This document shows, piece after piece, positions 23,952 through 34,620 of a stretch of DNA of 64,000 nucleotides. Numbering within the stretch: position 1 is the first letter of the stretch; each line of letters begins with the position of its first letter. The translations under genes and the position numbers were made by a program. The stretch is from contig JAOCPU010000014.1 of NCBI GenBank assembly GCA_035772785.1, positions 248,001 through 312,000 of the forward strand, in the 5' to 3' direction. The notes under the pieces are model-generated. The model made no database searches and was not told the origin of the DNA. It was given only the letters and a program-made list of their open reading frames with translations. Origin of the DNA: Phlebiopsis flavidoalba. Taxonomy: Eukaryota > Basidiomycota > Agaricomycetes > Polyporales > Phanerochaetaceae.

Positions 23952-25976
23952 TCAATATGGACATTGACGTCCCGTTCCTATGGTATCATGCTCCCGGCCG
24001 ACCTCGAGTCGCACGTCGGCTAGGCCATGCTCCCCTACCTCGTCCCTCTTCCGCGTTTCGGAGGTGGTTTCTTGTCGTTTCTTCTTCGACCTCACGCGGG
24101 GCTTTCCCTTTCCTTTAGTAAGAGCCGTATCCCCTACATCCGCAGGTTTCCAGCCGGGGAACTTCTTCGCGACAAGCATTGCTACCCCATTTCGCTTGTA
24201 TTCATCTCGGTTACTACTCTCTGGAGGAATCCTGATTTACCTCGGCAAACGCAATTGCGCTCCGGTACGCCTCGAGGATGGCGCTAAGTGATGATCAGTA
24301 CAGGGAAGCGATGTACCTTTCAGGGAAGCGTACTCGGTGGATCATATTATCTTGACTTCACTGTCTAGGGTGCCAACGATTTGGGCGAAGTTCGCGGTTA
24401 GCGCTATGCCGCTGCTCAGCTGCCAAGACGCATGGACGGGGGTTTCGTGGCCTGGACCTCACAGTCTAGCACGAAAGTTAGGAAACTTCGTCGAGCCTCC
24501 TATCAGGCCAATATTGACCAAAACACTTGCCTATTGTAATCGGACCAAAGCTCACGTGGAGATCTTCAGCAGTAACGGAGTATACTATGGGAGCGCATGC
24601 GTCTGTTGCAATACCGGCCTGTGTCAAGCCTACAAACGACGCACGTAAGCATATGAAGGAGCGATGTTGGCGCAACCCCACCTATGTCGTCTGGACGAAA
24701 CATTATCTTCGGTACTGGTGAATCAGTTTCGTGTTCATGTATAAAAACTTGACAAGAGTCGTGCCTAAGATTTTCGTCCTGTTGCGCGGACACGACACGC
24801 GTCGATTCAAAGAGAAATCACGGTAAGATATATTCTTGCACGAAGGTAGGATTGTGCCTTTCGGATTGTCGCTTGTGTACTTCGTGAGCGATCCAGGGAT
24901 GCAGGGGGGCAGTTCCCGTGGGGCACTTACCTACAGATATCCAGATCCCTAAGTAAAACTGGGTAGAGACATCAAACAACATGCCTACGCCTTGACCTCA
25001 TTCATGACATGTGTCTCGTCCATCATATTCCACTGGCGGAATGAGACCAACTCCTTGAGCTGATTTGTGAGGAGCTTTCCCTCCCACGTCTATTCTTATA
25101 CGGTATACGTTTAAGATACGAGATGAACAGAGAAACCTCAGCTCACCGTTTGACGGCATCCCATACTATGGATCCGTTGATCAAGGGAATGACGGGTGTA
25201 TAGCTGAAGCCTGAGTCCACGACCAGAACGCATTCTGGGGTAGGCTGCGCCCTCTCTGTTGTATTTTTAGAGTTTTCCCGTATGGTATTAGAGACGCGGC
25301 TGAAAGCAACTCATGAGCTGGGTACGCGCAGTTGAGGGTTTATTAACGTACGCGTGCAGCGCATAGTATATGATTGAAATTCATATTCTTCGAAAATAAA
25401 CTGTGTTCTCATAAACGGTCTTGAAGATTTGGCAAGTTGAAATAGGGCTCTGTCTCTCAAGAGCGACGATGCTGTGGGGTCCAACTGTTCCATCAAAGGG
25501 TTCGGTCAGTCCATCGCTTCTAGCCAGGTTGTGAGTTTGTCACCATGAGGTAATCCGTCGCTGAAAGATACCGTCCCAGATGGCTCTTTTGTGCCATCTC
25601 AATCCACGAGGTTACTCCCTGGTCATCTGAGCCATGAGATGGCGCCCCAAAACCGGTGATCACATAGGCGGCGGCGAACTGCACCTTCTCGAATGGTAAA
25701 CGATTAGTGTAAGGACGAGAAGGTCCGTTTGCATTTCTCTAACTCAGGCCCAAGTAGCGTTGCCTTGTCGCCTTTCGATCTAAAATCGCATTTGGCACAA
25801 CCCTGCACCCGACGCTCATACGTTCTTCAGTCTCGGCTGCAGTGAATTCAGAATGCTTTTCACCGACTTCGCAGCACTGTCCGCGACACCCTCGACGCAC
25901 ACGCCTATTTTAATCGTGGATGCCACCATTGTCCACAACAACAATTCTCGGTATGTTTGAGGTACGAAAGGCGCAT
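23952..25976 (-). CDS. ARP6: Actin-related protein ARP6, SWR1 chromatin-remodelling subunit
   Basis: Nuclear actin-fold protein of the SWR1 complex, which deposits histone H2A.Z. The reading is broken but continuous in order. It starts with RIVVVDNG and [18 protein letters not shown] (about 25860-25960). Then come RLPFEKG-like sequence near 25690, [12 protein letters not shown], the family-specific [11 protein letters not shown] (about 25375-25410), [20 protein letters not shown] and [11 protein letters not shown] (about 25000-25090). Near the C-terminus are IMFRPDDIG and a [16 protein letters not shown] segment. The tail [19 protein letters not shown] matches the ARP6 end plus a basic extension. 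The stop is at 23952. Only the ATG at 25976 is available just upstream of the first block, and it needs one frame change. Its length fits ARP6 (about 400-470 aa). The FEEYEF and FRQWNM signatures separate it from actin and other ARPs. Confidence 0.85.
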
Positions 25977-26401
25977 TGCAGTTATGAGAAGAACCTTTGT
26001 TGGCTGACATGTGCTTGGGCTACGTCGTGGTTTGCGCTGAGGAGAGTTAGCGCTCTAGTCTCGTTAGTGTGCCTGTCGAAGGTAAATACCCGCGCCACAC
26101 CCGTAGCGCCGGTAAGCATCAAGCAGAGTTTGGGAACCGAATCGCACCGCCACGTCGTGTTGCTCAGGAGCGTGCGGTTTCACTATTCCGTTTGCCGTCT
26201 CGAAACTTTCAAGTGTCTTGTTTGGTCACACAATTCCACCGGTGACCGACATGAGCTTCGACGTAATCCGTGAACAACGACTTGAGCCTTGAAACATAAA
26301 GGCAGATCTCAAGTTGGAAGGAGTAAGACTAGTTGATGCAATGCGTCATTTAGGTACATGGACGTTTTATAGTTTTGAAGGTTCCAACGTAGCAGTATGA
26401 G
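25977..26401. other. Intergenic between ARP6 and F-box copy A
   Basis: Upstream flank of ARP6 and downstream flank of F-box copy A. A short open frame on the plus strand (25920-26273) has no recognisable motif and overlaps the first exon of ARP6 on the other strand. I see no gene here. Confidence 0.35.
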
Positions 26402-28241
26402 TTAGTGTACATATGCGGAGTCAAACATTATGGATGAGCTGATACAAAATCGAGAACACAAGATGATTATACAGAGTATATTGCTGGCATTGACAAAAAT
26501 AGTTCTTCTGCAGAGAAACGACGTGAGGTACGACTGGGGTTCCTCGGAATCTGCTGCCATCAAATCAGGTTGAGACAAGTAGCCCCATTTGAGCATCCCG
26601 GCGGCTGTAGTAGGCGAGGCATATAGCAACCTACGGACGAACGTTTTCTCAGCCCCTCTTGCACGCAGGCGATACTATGAACTCAGAGGCCGTACTCGAA
26701 GCTCCGCAGTCAAAACCCCGAGAGGCTAATCTCTCGTCCTGCGTTTGGGCGGTGGCGCGGAACGTCGTGCTGGAAGCGGATGACCTTGAGCTAAAGGAGC
26801 TGGATTGCCGTGGCGCGCCGCGGCATAAGAGCCATAGCCGGACAATGGTGCCAGTCTCCCAAGACTTTGATGTTCCTGAGCCGGGTAGTTAGCTCGCCAC
26901 CCCGAGATCCACGTCGAGGACTCCGGCACATTTCGACCCGTGTCGCACGCAAGACTTTCGGTTGCGGAGTGCCGATTCGAGGAGGCTCCCCGTGTTGAGA
27001 GGATTTTCAATGTCGAGCGTAAGATGCTCTAGGGGCGGGAAGAGCCGAAAGGTTCAGCCCGGTACCAAAAAAACCAGCCCTCTGAGGCGGTGACAGGTGT
27101 CCAGAACGTTGTCGTGACTAAGACTGTGCGAGCGACTCAAACTCACCTTCGCTCGCGACTTTATATTTGTGGAAGACTAAGAAAAAAAAGTGCAGATAGA
27201 GACTTGAGAGGTCTGGATTTTGTCCTAGGCTTCGTAGCGAGCATGATCGTAAATGAGATACCTTCCTTTCGGCCCATGCCGACATCGAGATTAAAAATTT
27301 CAGAGAATTGCACTGAGAGTTCGAGCCTTTGAAGGGCTTTTTGATAATGGGCTAAGGACGTTAACAGTATTCCGGTCGGGTGGAAGGGAACAACGGTGTG
27401 ACGAGATCTGCACGACACATTCCTCTCTTCGAAGTCCATTAAGAAGGTCTGGGAAAAGAACAGAGAAGGCTGTGTCTCCAGCAAACAGATCGCCTCGGCT
27501 GCGTAATAGCCGATTGATTAGTTAGCTAATTCTGTCTCACACCGATGCAAGCCTGAACCATAGTGATGTGTTATTTTCGAGCACATCGAGGCTGCAAACC
27601 GGTGATAGAGAACTCTGTTGCAGGCCTTGTTTACATTGAGCCTCAGTGTTCTGCCATGAACAGCTTTCGAGAACGAGCTTTCGCAACGCCGTGAAGTGTT
27701 CCGTCAGAAGTCGAAAAATTCCAGAAATGTTCATCGTTGCCCGCCTTATTCAAAGGTGTGCGTGTACTTGTAGAGGGGCTGGCAGCTCGAAACCATCGAG
27801 AACTTCTAATGAGTTCTACTTGTAACGTCCGATGGATGTATGTAAGCTATGGATCTCACAAGATGTCCGTAACATCACCATTTGTTTTCGCATTCTTCGT
27901 GACGCAAGGCATGCAGACCTACGTTGATCCGGCCGCGCACTTGTCTTTCCGATGCCATGGCCCAACTTTCGTCGTTTAGCAAGTCCTCGGTCCTGTTCCA
28001 AACATCTGTGTCCGTCTCTACGTGAGTGTCCCTACCATGTTCCAGAGAATGCTTTTAGAATATCTGCAACGAAATTGGCATCTTGGGGGGGGGGGTCATT
28101 TGGTATGCCGGGGAACCTCCTCGAGGCCAGGATGTGCCACTGGGGGGGGGGGGGGGGGGAGGGGTAATCGGGTTTTCCTGGAGATTGATGGCCTTCGATT
28201 CCTTGGCCATAGTCGTCTGGTGACGGGAGGCCGTGGTGCAT
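26402..28241 (-). CDS. F-box/LRR-like protein, copy A of the local family (degenerate)
   Basis: Paralogue of the F-box genes at 51852 and 56523. F-box proteins recruit substrates to SCF ubiquitin ligases through SKP1. Alignment by eye to copy B over 27800-28690 is strong. The ATG at 28241 corresponds to the copy B start, although extra bases disrupt the VTRRMA reading. The nuclear-type basic segment AKRRKLGHGIGK (about 27955-27995) matches AKRRKLDHGIGE of copy B. The F-box helix is recognisable but altered: LRKLVLESCSWQNTEAQ (about 27640-27690) against LRTCSLVCRFWKLEAQ in copy B. Downstream, LAHYQKALQRLELSVQFSEI and LEHLTLDIENPLNT resemble an LRR-type C-terminus. Runs of 18 and 11 G lie in the first exons. 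The C-terminal limit is approximate. It may be a decaying gene. Confidence 0.55.
28085..28159. repeat. Poly-G runs of 11 and 18 bases
   Basis: G runs at 28085-28095 and 28142-28159 in F-box copy A. The matching positions of copy B have no such runs, so they arose or were miscalled after duplication. Similar G runs of 9-11 occur at 7385, 44261, 58855 and 60957. Confidence 0.8.
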
Positions 28242-28396
28242 GTTGACAAGGAGGCCACAACCGTGAAGCAAGGGGGTATGTCTAGGTTTCTACAAGGCAA
28301 GAAAGATTACGAAACAAATATGTGTTCAGACTTGGTTCAAGACAAGATCGGTGTGACCACGAACGTAACTCGTTTAAGTAGCGCAGGCTGCTACGC

Positions 28397-28455
28397 GCTC
28401 CGATGTGGCCAATTTTCGGTCTAGCGCGGGGCCGCGCCACGGTGCCATCACTGGG
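28397..28455 (-). promoter_or_regulatory. Conserved F-box promoter box, copy A
   Basis: On the minus strand this reads CAGTGATGGCACC, GTGGCGCGGCCC, then TTGGCCACATCGGAGCGCG. It lies about 160-210 bp upstream of the F-box start. The same two-part box, GTGGCGCGGCCC plus GGCCACxTC about 20-25 bp later, is present upstream of copies B and C. Confidence 0.6.
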
Positions 28456-28690
28456 ACTCAGATTGAAACGTTGCCATGTTATCATATCATGCATACTCAC
28501 TTACTACTCAGTGCTAGTCCATAGTATTCCATACTAGTATGTACAGGCCCCGAGACCTCACTCTACCCCACGGGAATAGATCAACGCACTTACTTTAGGA
28601 GCATCGTTGCAGAGAGGACAGGGTGTTTCATGGGGGCTCAATCGTCCCGCTGTCTTGATTGTACACTACTTCCGAGGATAAGCTGAGGAT

Positions 28691-29073
28691 GCAATAGGCC
28701 GAGAGTGGTCGTTTTGACCATAGTTCTTAATAGCATCGCGTGCCTCTGGGCGGTCAGGAAGATATCAAAAGGGACTACTTCCAGGAGACTTACATGTGGC
28801 TAAAATCCCGACGCTTAAATATATGCGGAAGCGAGAGTCGCGCAGGCGACCCCTTCCCAACTACAACAGACTTTCAATTAGCGATATCTAGACATTGGTG
28901 CCTCACTATCACAGCCAACCTCCAGTGAATCTGGTCTCATGCGTCGTCTCAGGACCAGATATCTCTTTATAACCGGGTATCTCTCACCGTATATCTGGAA
29001 TATAGAGTGTCCTCGTCCTCGTCCTCTTTGGTATCGGCGAGTTTCGAAACTGTCGCGAAGGAAGACGCAGACA
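28691..29073. promoter_or_regulatory. Upstream region of the GH10 relic, no gene
   Basis: Spacer between F-box copy A and the GH10 relic. It contains TTAAATATATG near 28815 and TATA-like TCTTTATAACC near 28963 on the plus strand, which could be the old xylanase promoter. Confidence 0.3.
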
Positions 29074-29360
29074 TGAGAAGGCACGCACGAGGTGTCGCCC
29101 CTCCTGCCTAACGTCGCGGAGGATTGTGAGGCGCGAAACCAACCATCCTGCGCGACCGGTTCGTTGGTACCCCGGCGACTACGATATTCCTGTTCAACGA
29201 CAAAAGCTACAGGGATGTGATTTCGACGCGGGTGAGTTGAGTAGTGTGCACGCATTTTTTGGCTGCAAACTGACCCAACTTGCCCGTTTTCAGTCTGTAC
29301 GTCCGAGAATGAGAGCGAGTTTGAGTGCAGCGTCGGCTGACAGAGCACCTGTGCATCTTG
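29074..29360 (+). pseudogene. GH10 xylanase N-terminal relic A
   Basis: Exon 1 ends FLFNDKSYRDVISTR (about 29183-29230). It is followed by a well-formed intron (GTGAGTTGAG to TTTTCAG, about 29231-29292) and a start of exon 2 that reads VCTSENE. This corresponds to the LFNDQNYTAVASKQ / FTPENE junction of the intact GH10 gene at 54001-55422. No (beta/alpha)8 catalytic core follows, and the upstream codons contain a stop. The sequence is closer to relic B (50440-51040) than to the intact gene. I infer a truncated duplicate. It could alternatively be an intact but unrelated short gene sharing this segment. Confidence 0.5.
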
Positions 29361-32300
29361 AAGGCGAGCGAGCCTACCGCGCTCTGCCTCTGCGTTCTGC
29401 CTCGGCGGAGACTAGTCGAGTCCTGCATCCGCCGCAGGCTCCTCCCAGCGCATCGTCCCCGCCTCTGTAGCAGCCCACAACGCAAACCGGTGCGACGATC
29501 CCTCGAAGTGCACGCGTGGGATGCCGAGAAGCAGCGCGCGCCGGCGTTCGATGTATGTGATTCGAGAGGCGGGCGATAGACGTCAAAATAGAGCTGGCAT
29601 GGCGTCATGGGCTTTCATTTCCTTTGTTCGTGTTCGTATGTCGAGCACTATGCAATGCTGTGCAAAATTCGGATGTCCTCCTAGTATTTGAGACGAGAGG
29701 GATGGTCCCGAGATGCGAGAGAAAGATGTACGTCATGCAGACGACGGCGACGGGCGAAACGCAGTCGAGGCTCCGGGGGTCGTGGCGGCCAGGGCAGCCC
29801 TCGGGTGCCGTCGTGGGACGGGGAGGATGATGCGGTACAGGCCGTAGATTCACAACCTACGCCTGTGAGAGCTTGAGCTAGTCACCAGATGCCGGAACCC
29901 TACCGCCAGAGCTCCGGAGTCTGCGCCAAACAGGATGCGCGGGCGGTACGTCCCACGGCGCCACAGAGACAACGCGCGCTTGATGCCGCGGGCCGCCGGC
30001 ATATACTGCCAGCGCGATCGTACGGCGGTCCGACGTCGAGTCGCGCCGTGCCACGAGACGTGGAATTGCGTGTCTCCTTCGGGGGGGTGTGCCAGCCAGC
30101 GCAGCGGCCTGCGAAGCTCTTGCGGGAGGAAAAAAAAAAGTGATTGCTGGCTGCGATCCGACCCTGGCTTCCTGCCAGTGGGTTGTGAGACATTGGGACG
30201 GCTCGAAAAGCGATGTGGATGAACCCACGAGATGTGTGCTGGAGCTTCCGGTTTTTGTGATGCCCCCTGGGGTAGTGGGGGCTTCGAAGAGCTTCGAGGC
30301 CTTGTCTTTGTTTTCTAGAATCTGGTAGGATGTGCCGGAGTCTTCCTCGCGGTGATGAAGGGGGGGTATGAAGGGGCGATAAGTAGCATCTCTGTCGAAG
30401 GTTCGGGGGGGGGCAAGCGAGCAGAAGTGAAATGCGAGGCAACGGTTGTCCGAAGGGTGCTTGTTTGATGTTCGGATGTCTCCGTGGCAAGCAGATGATG
30501 GGTGCAGGAGGCTAGATGAGCTACAATGTCCGATCCGGCCATTCCATTGAGCTGAACTTGACATGGCGCGATTTTTTAGAACCGGGTATGCAGACAACAA
30601 GAAAATGGCTGGCTGGGGCATCATGTAGCACAACTGTACCGTAGGATCAAATTGCCGGATCCGCCTGGTGAAATCACATCGGGATGTACGACACCTCTAT
30701 CCGATTCAAACGAAGCGTGTCCCTGAGCAGCAGAAAGCATCAAGCATACAGCTCCCCCATCAACAGACGGCGCCCGAGATTCAGTGGGAGTTCGTTATAG
30801 ACGACCATCGAGCCTGGGACAACGTGTGAAGACGACAAGCGGACGACATCAAGTGACCCCATTTCTTGTGGCTTATCGCGCCCACGACATTGCTGCAGGG
30901 TGCTATCCGCGGGACTGCGGTCTGCAGCGGGCAGGGTGATCGTCTGCAAACAGGTTAGGCTTTCATCAACGCATGCAGAGCTAGAATCGGGGCCAATTTC
31001 GCACCAGGAGACACGGACCGAGATGGACAATAAAATAGATGTATTTATTCTAGGATGCCCTTCGACGTGCGCCGCGAACGGGATATGGAGAGGAGAAAGT
31101 TATGGGGAACGGGCCTGGCGGGGGCTGGCGGGCAGGCAGGGCAACACAACAGAACAACGTGGAGGCCCCGGAGGCGCCCCGACGCATCCGGTGTCCCTGA
31201 GAGGCGCGCCGTGCCGATCAGGCGGTCCAGAACTCCGACAACTCAGTGATCGCCCTCGCCTGCCCGCTGTGATTGGCTTCAGGGCCCACCCGGCGGAACG
31301 CGCGCCGGCGCCAGATCAGCGCAGACAGACGTTCTCGTGACGTCTGCGCGCGGGTCGGCGTCGGCGTCGGCGTCGGCCAGCGTCGGCCTCGGCGAGGGGC
31401 GCACGCGCGCGGGCGGCCCGCAGCGTCCGCGGTGATGGCGGCTGCTGTGCGGCGCGCGGCGGCGCAGCGATGGAGCGAGCGGGTGAAAGCTGAGCTCATC
31501 GGTCCGATGGGACATCCAGAGGCGGGCAGACGCATCGCATCCGCCGCCAATATTAATATAATAATAGTGTGCGTGCATGCCCAGGCGAGGTCGCCCGTCG
31601 CGGACAGCAGATGCGTGGGGTCTGCCGCGGATATGCCGGAGTGTCGCGATCGGCGACGATATGACCGCATGCGCCGGCGACGAGCGAGCGACGTGCGCGG
31701 GGGGCGTGCAGACTCTTACCGCAGCTCGCGCGACGGTCTTTTCCACGGGGCAGACCTGCTAGGGCACGGACAGGTCAGCAGTCAGAGAGGCGGAAAATAC
31801 GAGGGCGACTCGGACCCTGTCACTCGGGAAGCGTTTTTTGCATTGCTGGCCTCGCCGCGTGAGACCATGCGCGCGTCTCCGCCGCCAGTGCGTCCTGGAC
31901 GGACGCGGGGGGGATTCTGACGGCAGCAGCGAGCAAACCTTGGGCAGCACGTGTCTTATTGATTGGCGGGTGCCGGGCGTCGGAGAGCGTACGTATGCAA
32001 CGGCCGCAGCGGGAGACGCCTTTTCGGGTCGGTTGCCTCGTCGAGTCAGTCGGGGCTTTCGGAGCGTCACGCCGTCACGCCGCGGACGCTCTGTGACGCG
32101 CTTCCCTTATCCGGCCTGCGCCGCTGCCCAATGCGGCCCACGCTGTGACTGCATGAAGCTCCGCCGATTGCGGCGCCTGGAGGCCGCACGGCGTCTGGGA
32201 CCAGACCTTCGACCCCACCTTTAGTTTATATTCCACATTTGTCAGCGACCACCACTCCGCTTTCCCCCCTTCACCGTCCTCCAAGCCGTCGTCGCCGCCA

Positions 32301-32475
32301 GCAACAACGAGCAGGGCCATCGCACGCTGCCCACGCCTCGCGAATACGACAACGACAATTGCCGCGCCGAGACTGCCTGTGCCTGCGTGTGATCTGCCCA
32401 GCCGACTCAGGCCGTCCTTGCGTCACTCTGCTTTTTAGCATACGCCCTCTCCAGCACACTCCACCCACCAGCAGA
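29361..32475. other. GC-rich region upstream of the AP-1 gene, no gene assigned
   Basis: Long overlapping open frames occur on both strands, including 251 codons at 29878-30633 (-) and 215 codons at 31273-31920 (+). High GC removes stops, the composition is Arg/Pro/Ala-rich with no domain, and I treat them as spurious. The last 250 bp (about 32225-32475) are pyrimidine-rich with CA-rich blocks, like a fungal promoter or 5' leader. An AT-rich word (CCAATATTAATATAATAATA) lies at 31547. Confidence 0.4.
31353..31378 (+). repeat. (GGCGTC)n hexanucleotide repeat
   Basis: About four tandem GGCGTC units followed by diverged units up to about 31395, in the GC-rich region. Confidence 0.7.
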
Positions 32476-34620
32476 TATGGACACCTTTGGCTCTTACGAC
32501 AACTTCTGGGACCTTTCTGCGAACCCCTCGCCAGTTTCTCCTCCGCTGCCAGAAGATCGACTTTCTCGCTCTGCTACACAGAAGCAGTTTCCCCACCACC
32601 ACCACCTTTGGACCTCTCGCCCCCCGATGGCATTGACCCAATAAACATCTCTTCTCTCCCCATTCCGCATCCAACACCGCCCTCGACCGACAGTCCCAGT
32701 CCCAGCCCGCCGAGTACAAATCAGGAGCCAGCCATGTCACGGCGGCACAGTCAGGGGTCTTTGGCAGCTCAATCACCAGAGGCTGTCGAGGACCCGTCGC
32801 TGAAGCGCAAGGCCAGCGACGACGATCTCGGTGAGGAGCCAACTCACAAAACTGTCCACACTGGTATGTGCTCACGTTGCCTTACCCCCCACGTGTGTAC
32901 CCATCGCGCACGACAGACTCGAATAAGAAAGTCGTCGGTCGTCCAGCTCTCGGCCGCCAATCGGCGGAAAAATCGACAGGGGATTCCAAGCAGGTACGAT
33001 CTCTTTCGTTCGCCGCCACTCGCAGACACCCCATCAAACGTTGATTGCCACAGGATGAGTCCCGCGGCTGTATTGAAGCGCAAGGAGCAGAATCGAGCCG
33101 CACTAAAACGGGCCTTCCGCGAGCGTGAAGGAGAAGCACGTCAAGGATTTGTAAGTTCTCCATCGTCCTGTGTTTCCAGCGTCGTCGCCTCGCACAAACA
33201 CTGTGCGCTCATCAGCTGGAAGACAAGGTCGCTGCGCTCGAGGCCAAGAACCACCAGGCAGAGTCTCGCCACGGAACAACGGGCCAACACCTGCGGGATC
33301 TGCTCTCAGGTGCGCGGCTACAGTCGGAGAACATGGCACTGCCAGCAGGCCGCGTTTCACGTTTCACCGGATCTCCGAATGCCGAACAGCGCTGCCTCCA
33401 GCCTATTGTGCCGTCCTATGTGTCCGCCTCGTCGATTCTTCACGCTCGCCGGCGACCGAGCACGGGAAGGCGGCGGCGCAACCAGCATAAGCCGCCACGC
33501 AACACGATCGCAAGCCGCGGGGGTCGAATCTTTGACGTGAGCTTCGGGCTTCGCTAATACCATTCGTTTTGATGCGTCTTCGCTCAGTCTCATGCTTCGA
33601 CGTAGCACAGCGAACCGCGACGGACGGCGTACGATGAGCATGGACTACAGCTCAGCCAGCCCGACGTGAGCGTCTTGCGGACGTACAAGACGCTCCGCGA
33701 AGCAACCCGACTTGTACATGTCACTCCTTTGCCGAGCCGTCTGCCTTCGACATGTCCCTCGCCCTCGCTACAGACGCTCGGCGGGTCGCCCCCTGCAAGC
33801 ACGCGACGAAGCCAGAGCACGCCGACGTCGCACGGTTCACGGAACAGTGTATCGCGCCGCCGAGCACACAGCCCGCTCCACGTCGGGCTATTCGAGCAGC
33901 GCTCGATTCAGCCTCTTCTGAGCGTTGGTCAGCAGCCGCCACAGAGCCGCGTCGACTTTTCCGCGCTCGCTCCGCAGCTTCGTCGCGAGGCTCCTGTCAC
34001 AGAACGCCCGTCTCCCCGTCACACCGCGCGCAACACCATATGGCCTCCGGCCCACGGCATAGCGTCCGCGTCGAGCTCACGACCCCCGCGCGCATCTGCC
34101 ACCATTCAGCGCAACGCGTCCGGCCCTGGCTGTCGACGCAGCACACGTCAGACCACGCTTGTCGCGGCAGGACGACGGGCAGTGCCCGGAAGACTCGCTG
34201 AGGAGTGGCCGTCGAAGATCGTCGGCGGCGGGCCCGTCGGCCGTTTGATTGCAGGGGCCCGCGCCGGGCCGACGCCGACGCTCCAACCACGAGGACAGCG
34301 CGTCGTTTCTTTCACGCGTGATACATGGCCTGGCACCGCGGTGCGACGCGTGCCCGAACGTGACGCCGACGAGGCGCTGCTCGCGTCGAATCAAGGGGGC
34401 GCGAGGACACAGTGGGCCCGAACGCGGTCCGTGCGGCGGATGAACGAACCGGCGCGCAGAGCAGGTGATGTGCGAAGGGCTCCGGATGGCTTTCCCCAAG
34501 ATCGGAGACAGAACGAGCCGGAATTATCAGGTGCTCACCGCGTGGCGGATATCTGCAGAAACCCGCAGTTCAAGTTGTGTCCGCCTCCTGTCTATAACTA
34601 TATGCTGAATTTATGGACTT
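32476..34620 (+). CDS. AP-1-like bZIP transcription factor (Yap1/Pap1 family)
   Basis: Stress-responsive nuclear bZIP regulator; Yap1/Pap1 proteins sense oxidants through C-terminal Cys-rich domains. The start reads MDTFGSYDNFWDLSANPSP in a low-complexity acidic/Pro region. The next frame gives SPEAVEDPSLKRKASDDDLG. Two introns lead to the DNA-binding region: KRKEQNRAALKRAFRER at about 33074-33124, then, after one inserted G, KEKHVKD at an intron. The leucine zipper follows as LEDKVAALEAKNHQAES (33214-33264), with LRDLL and LQSENMAL. The characteristic Gln of the NxxAQxxFR motif reads Leu here. The long Ser/Pro/Arg-rich middle is open in several frames. Near the end, a segment reading AWR in one frame and DICRNPQFK in the next (about 34540-34575) matches the lead-in to the C-terminal Cys domain of basidiomycete AP-1 proteins. 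The exact stop is not resolved. Confidence 0.75.

Larger units (their letters stand above)
27800..28690 (-). repeat. Inverted segmental duplication, copy A (partner at 51429-52225)
   Basis: Read on the minus strand, this segment matches 51429-52225 nearly base for base in long blocks. Examples are GCCAATTTCGTTGCAGATAT (about 28064), CCGATCTTGTCTTGAACCAA (about 28335), CTAGCACTGAGTAGT (about 28510) and GTAGAACT.ATTAGAAGT at the far end. It covers the F-box promoter, first exon and first introns. It is the core of a larger inverted copy that also includes the GH10 relic on the far side. Confidence 0.85.

Noticed and set aside
29878..30633. 251-codon open frame on the minus strand
   Set aside because: High-GC sequence open on both strands, with Arg/Pro/Ser-rich composition and no recognisable motif.
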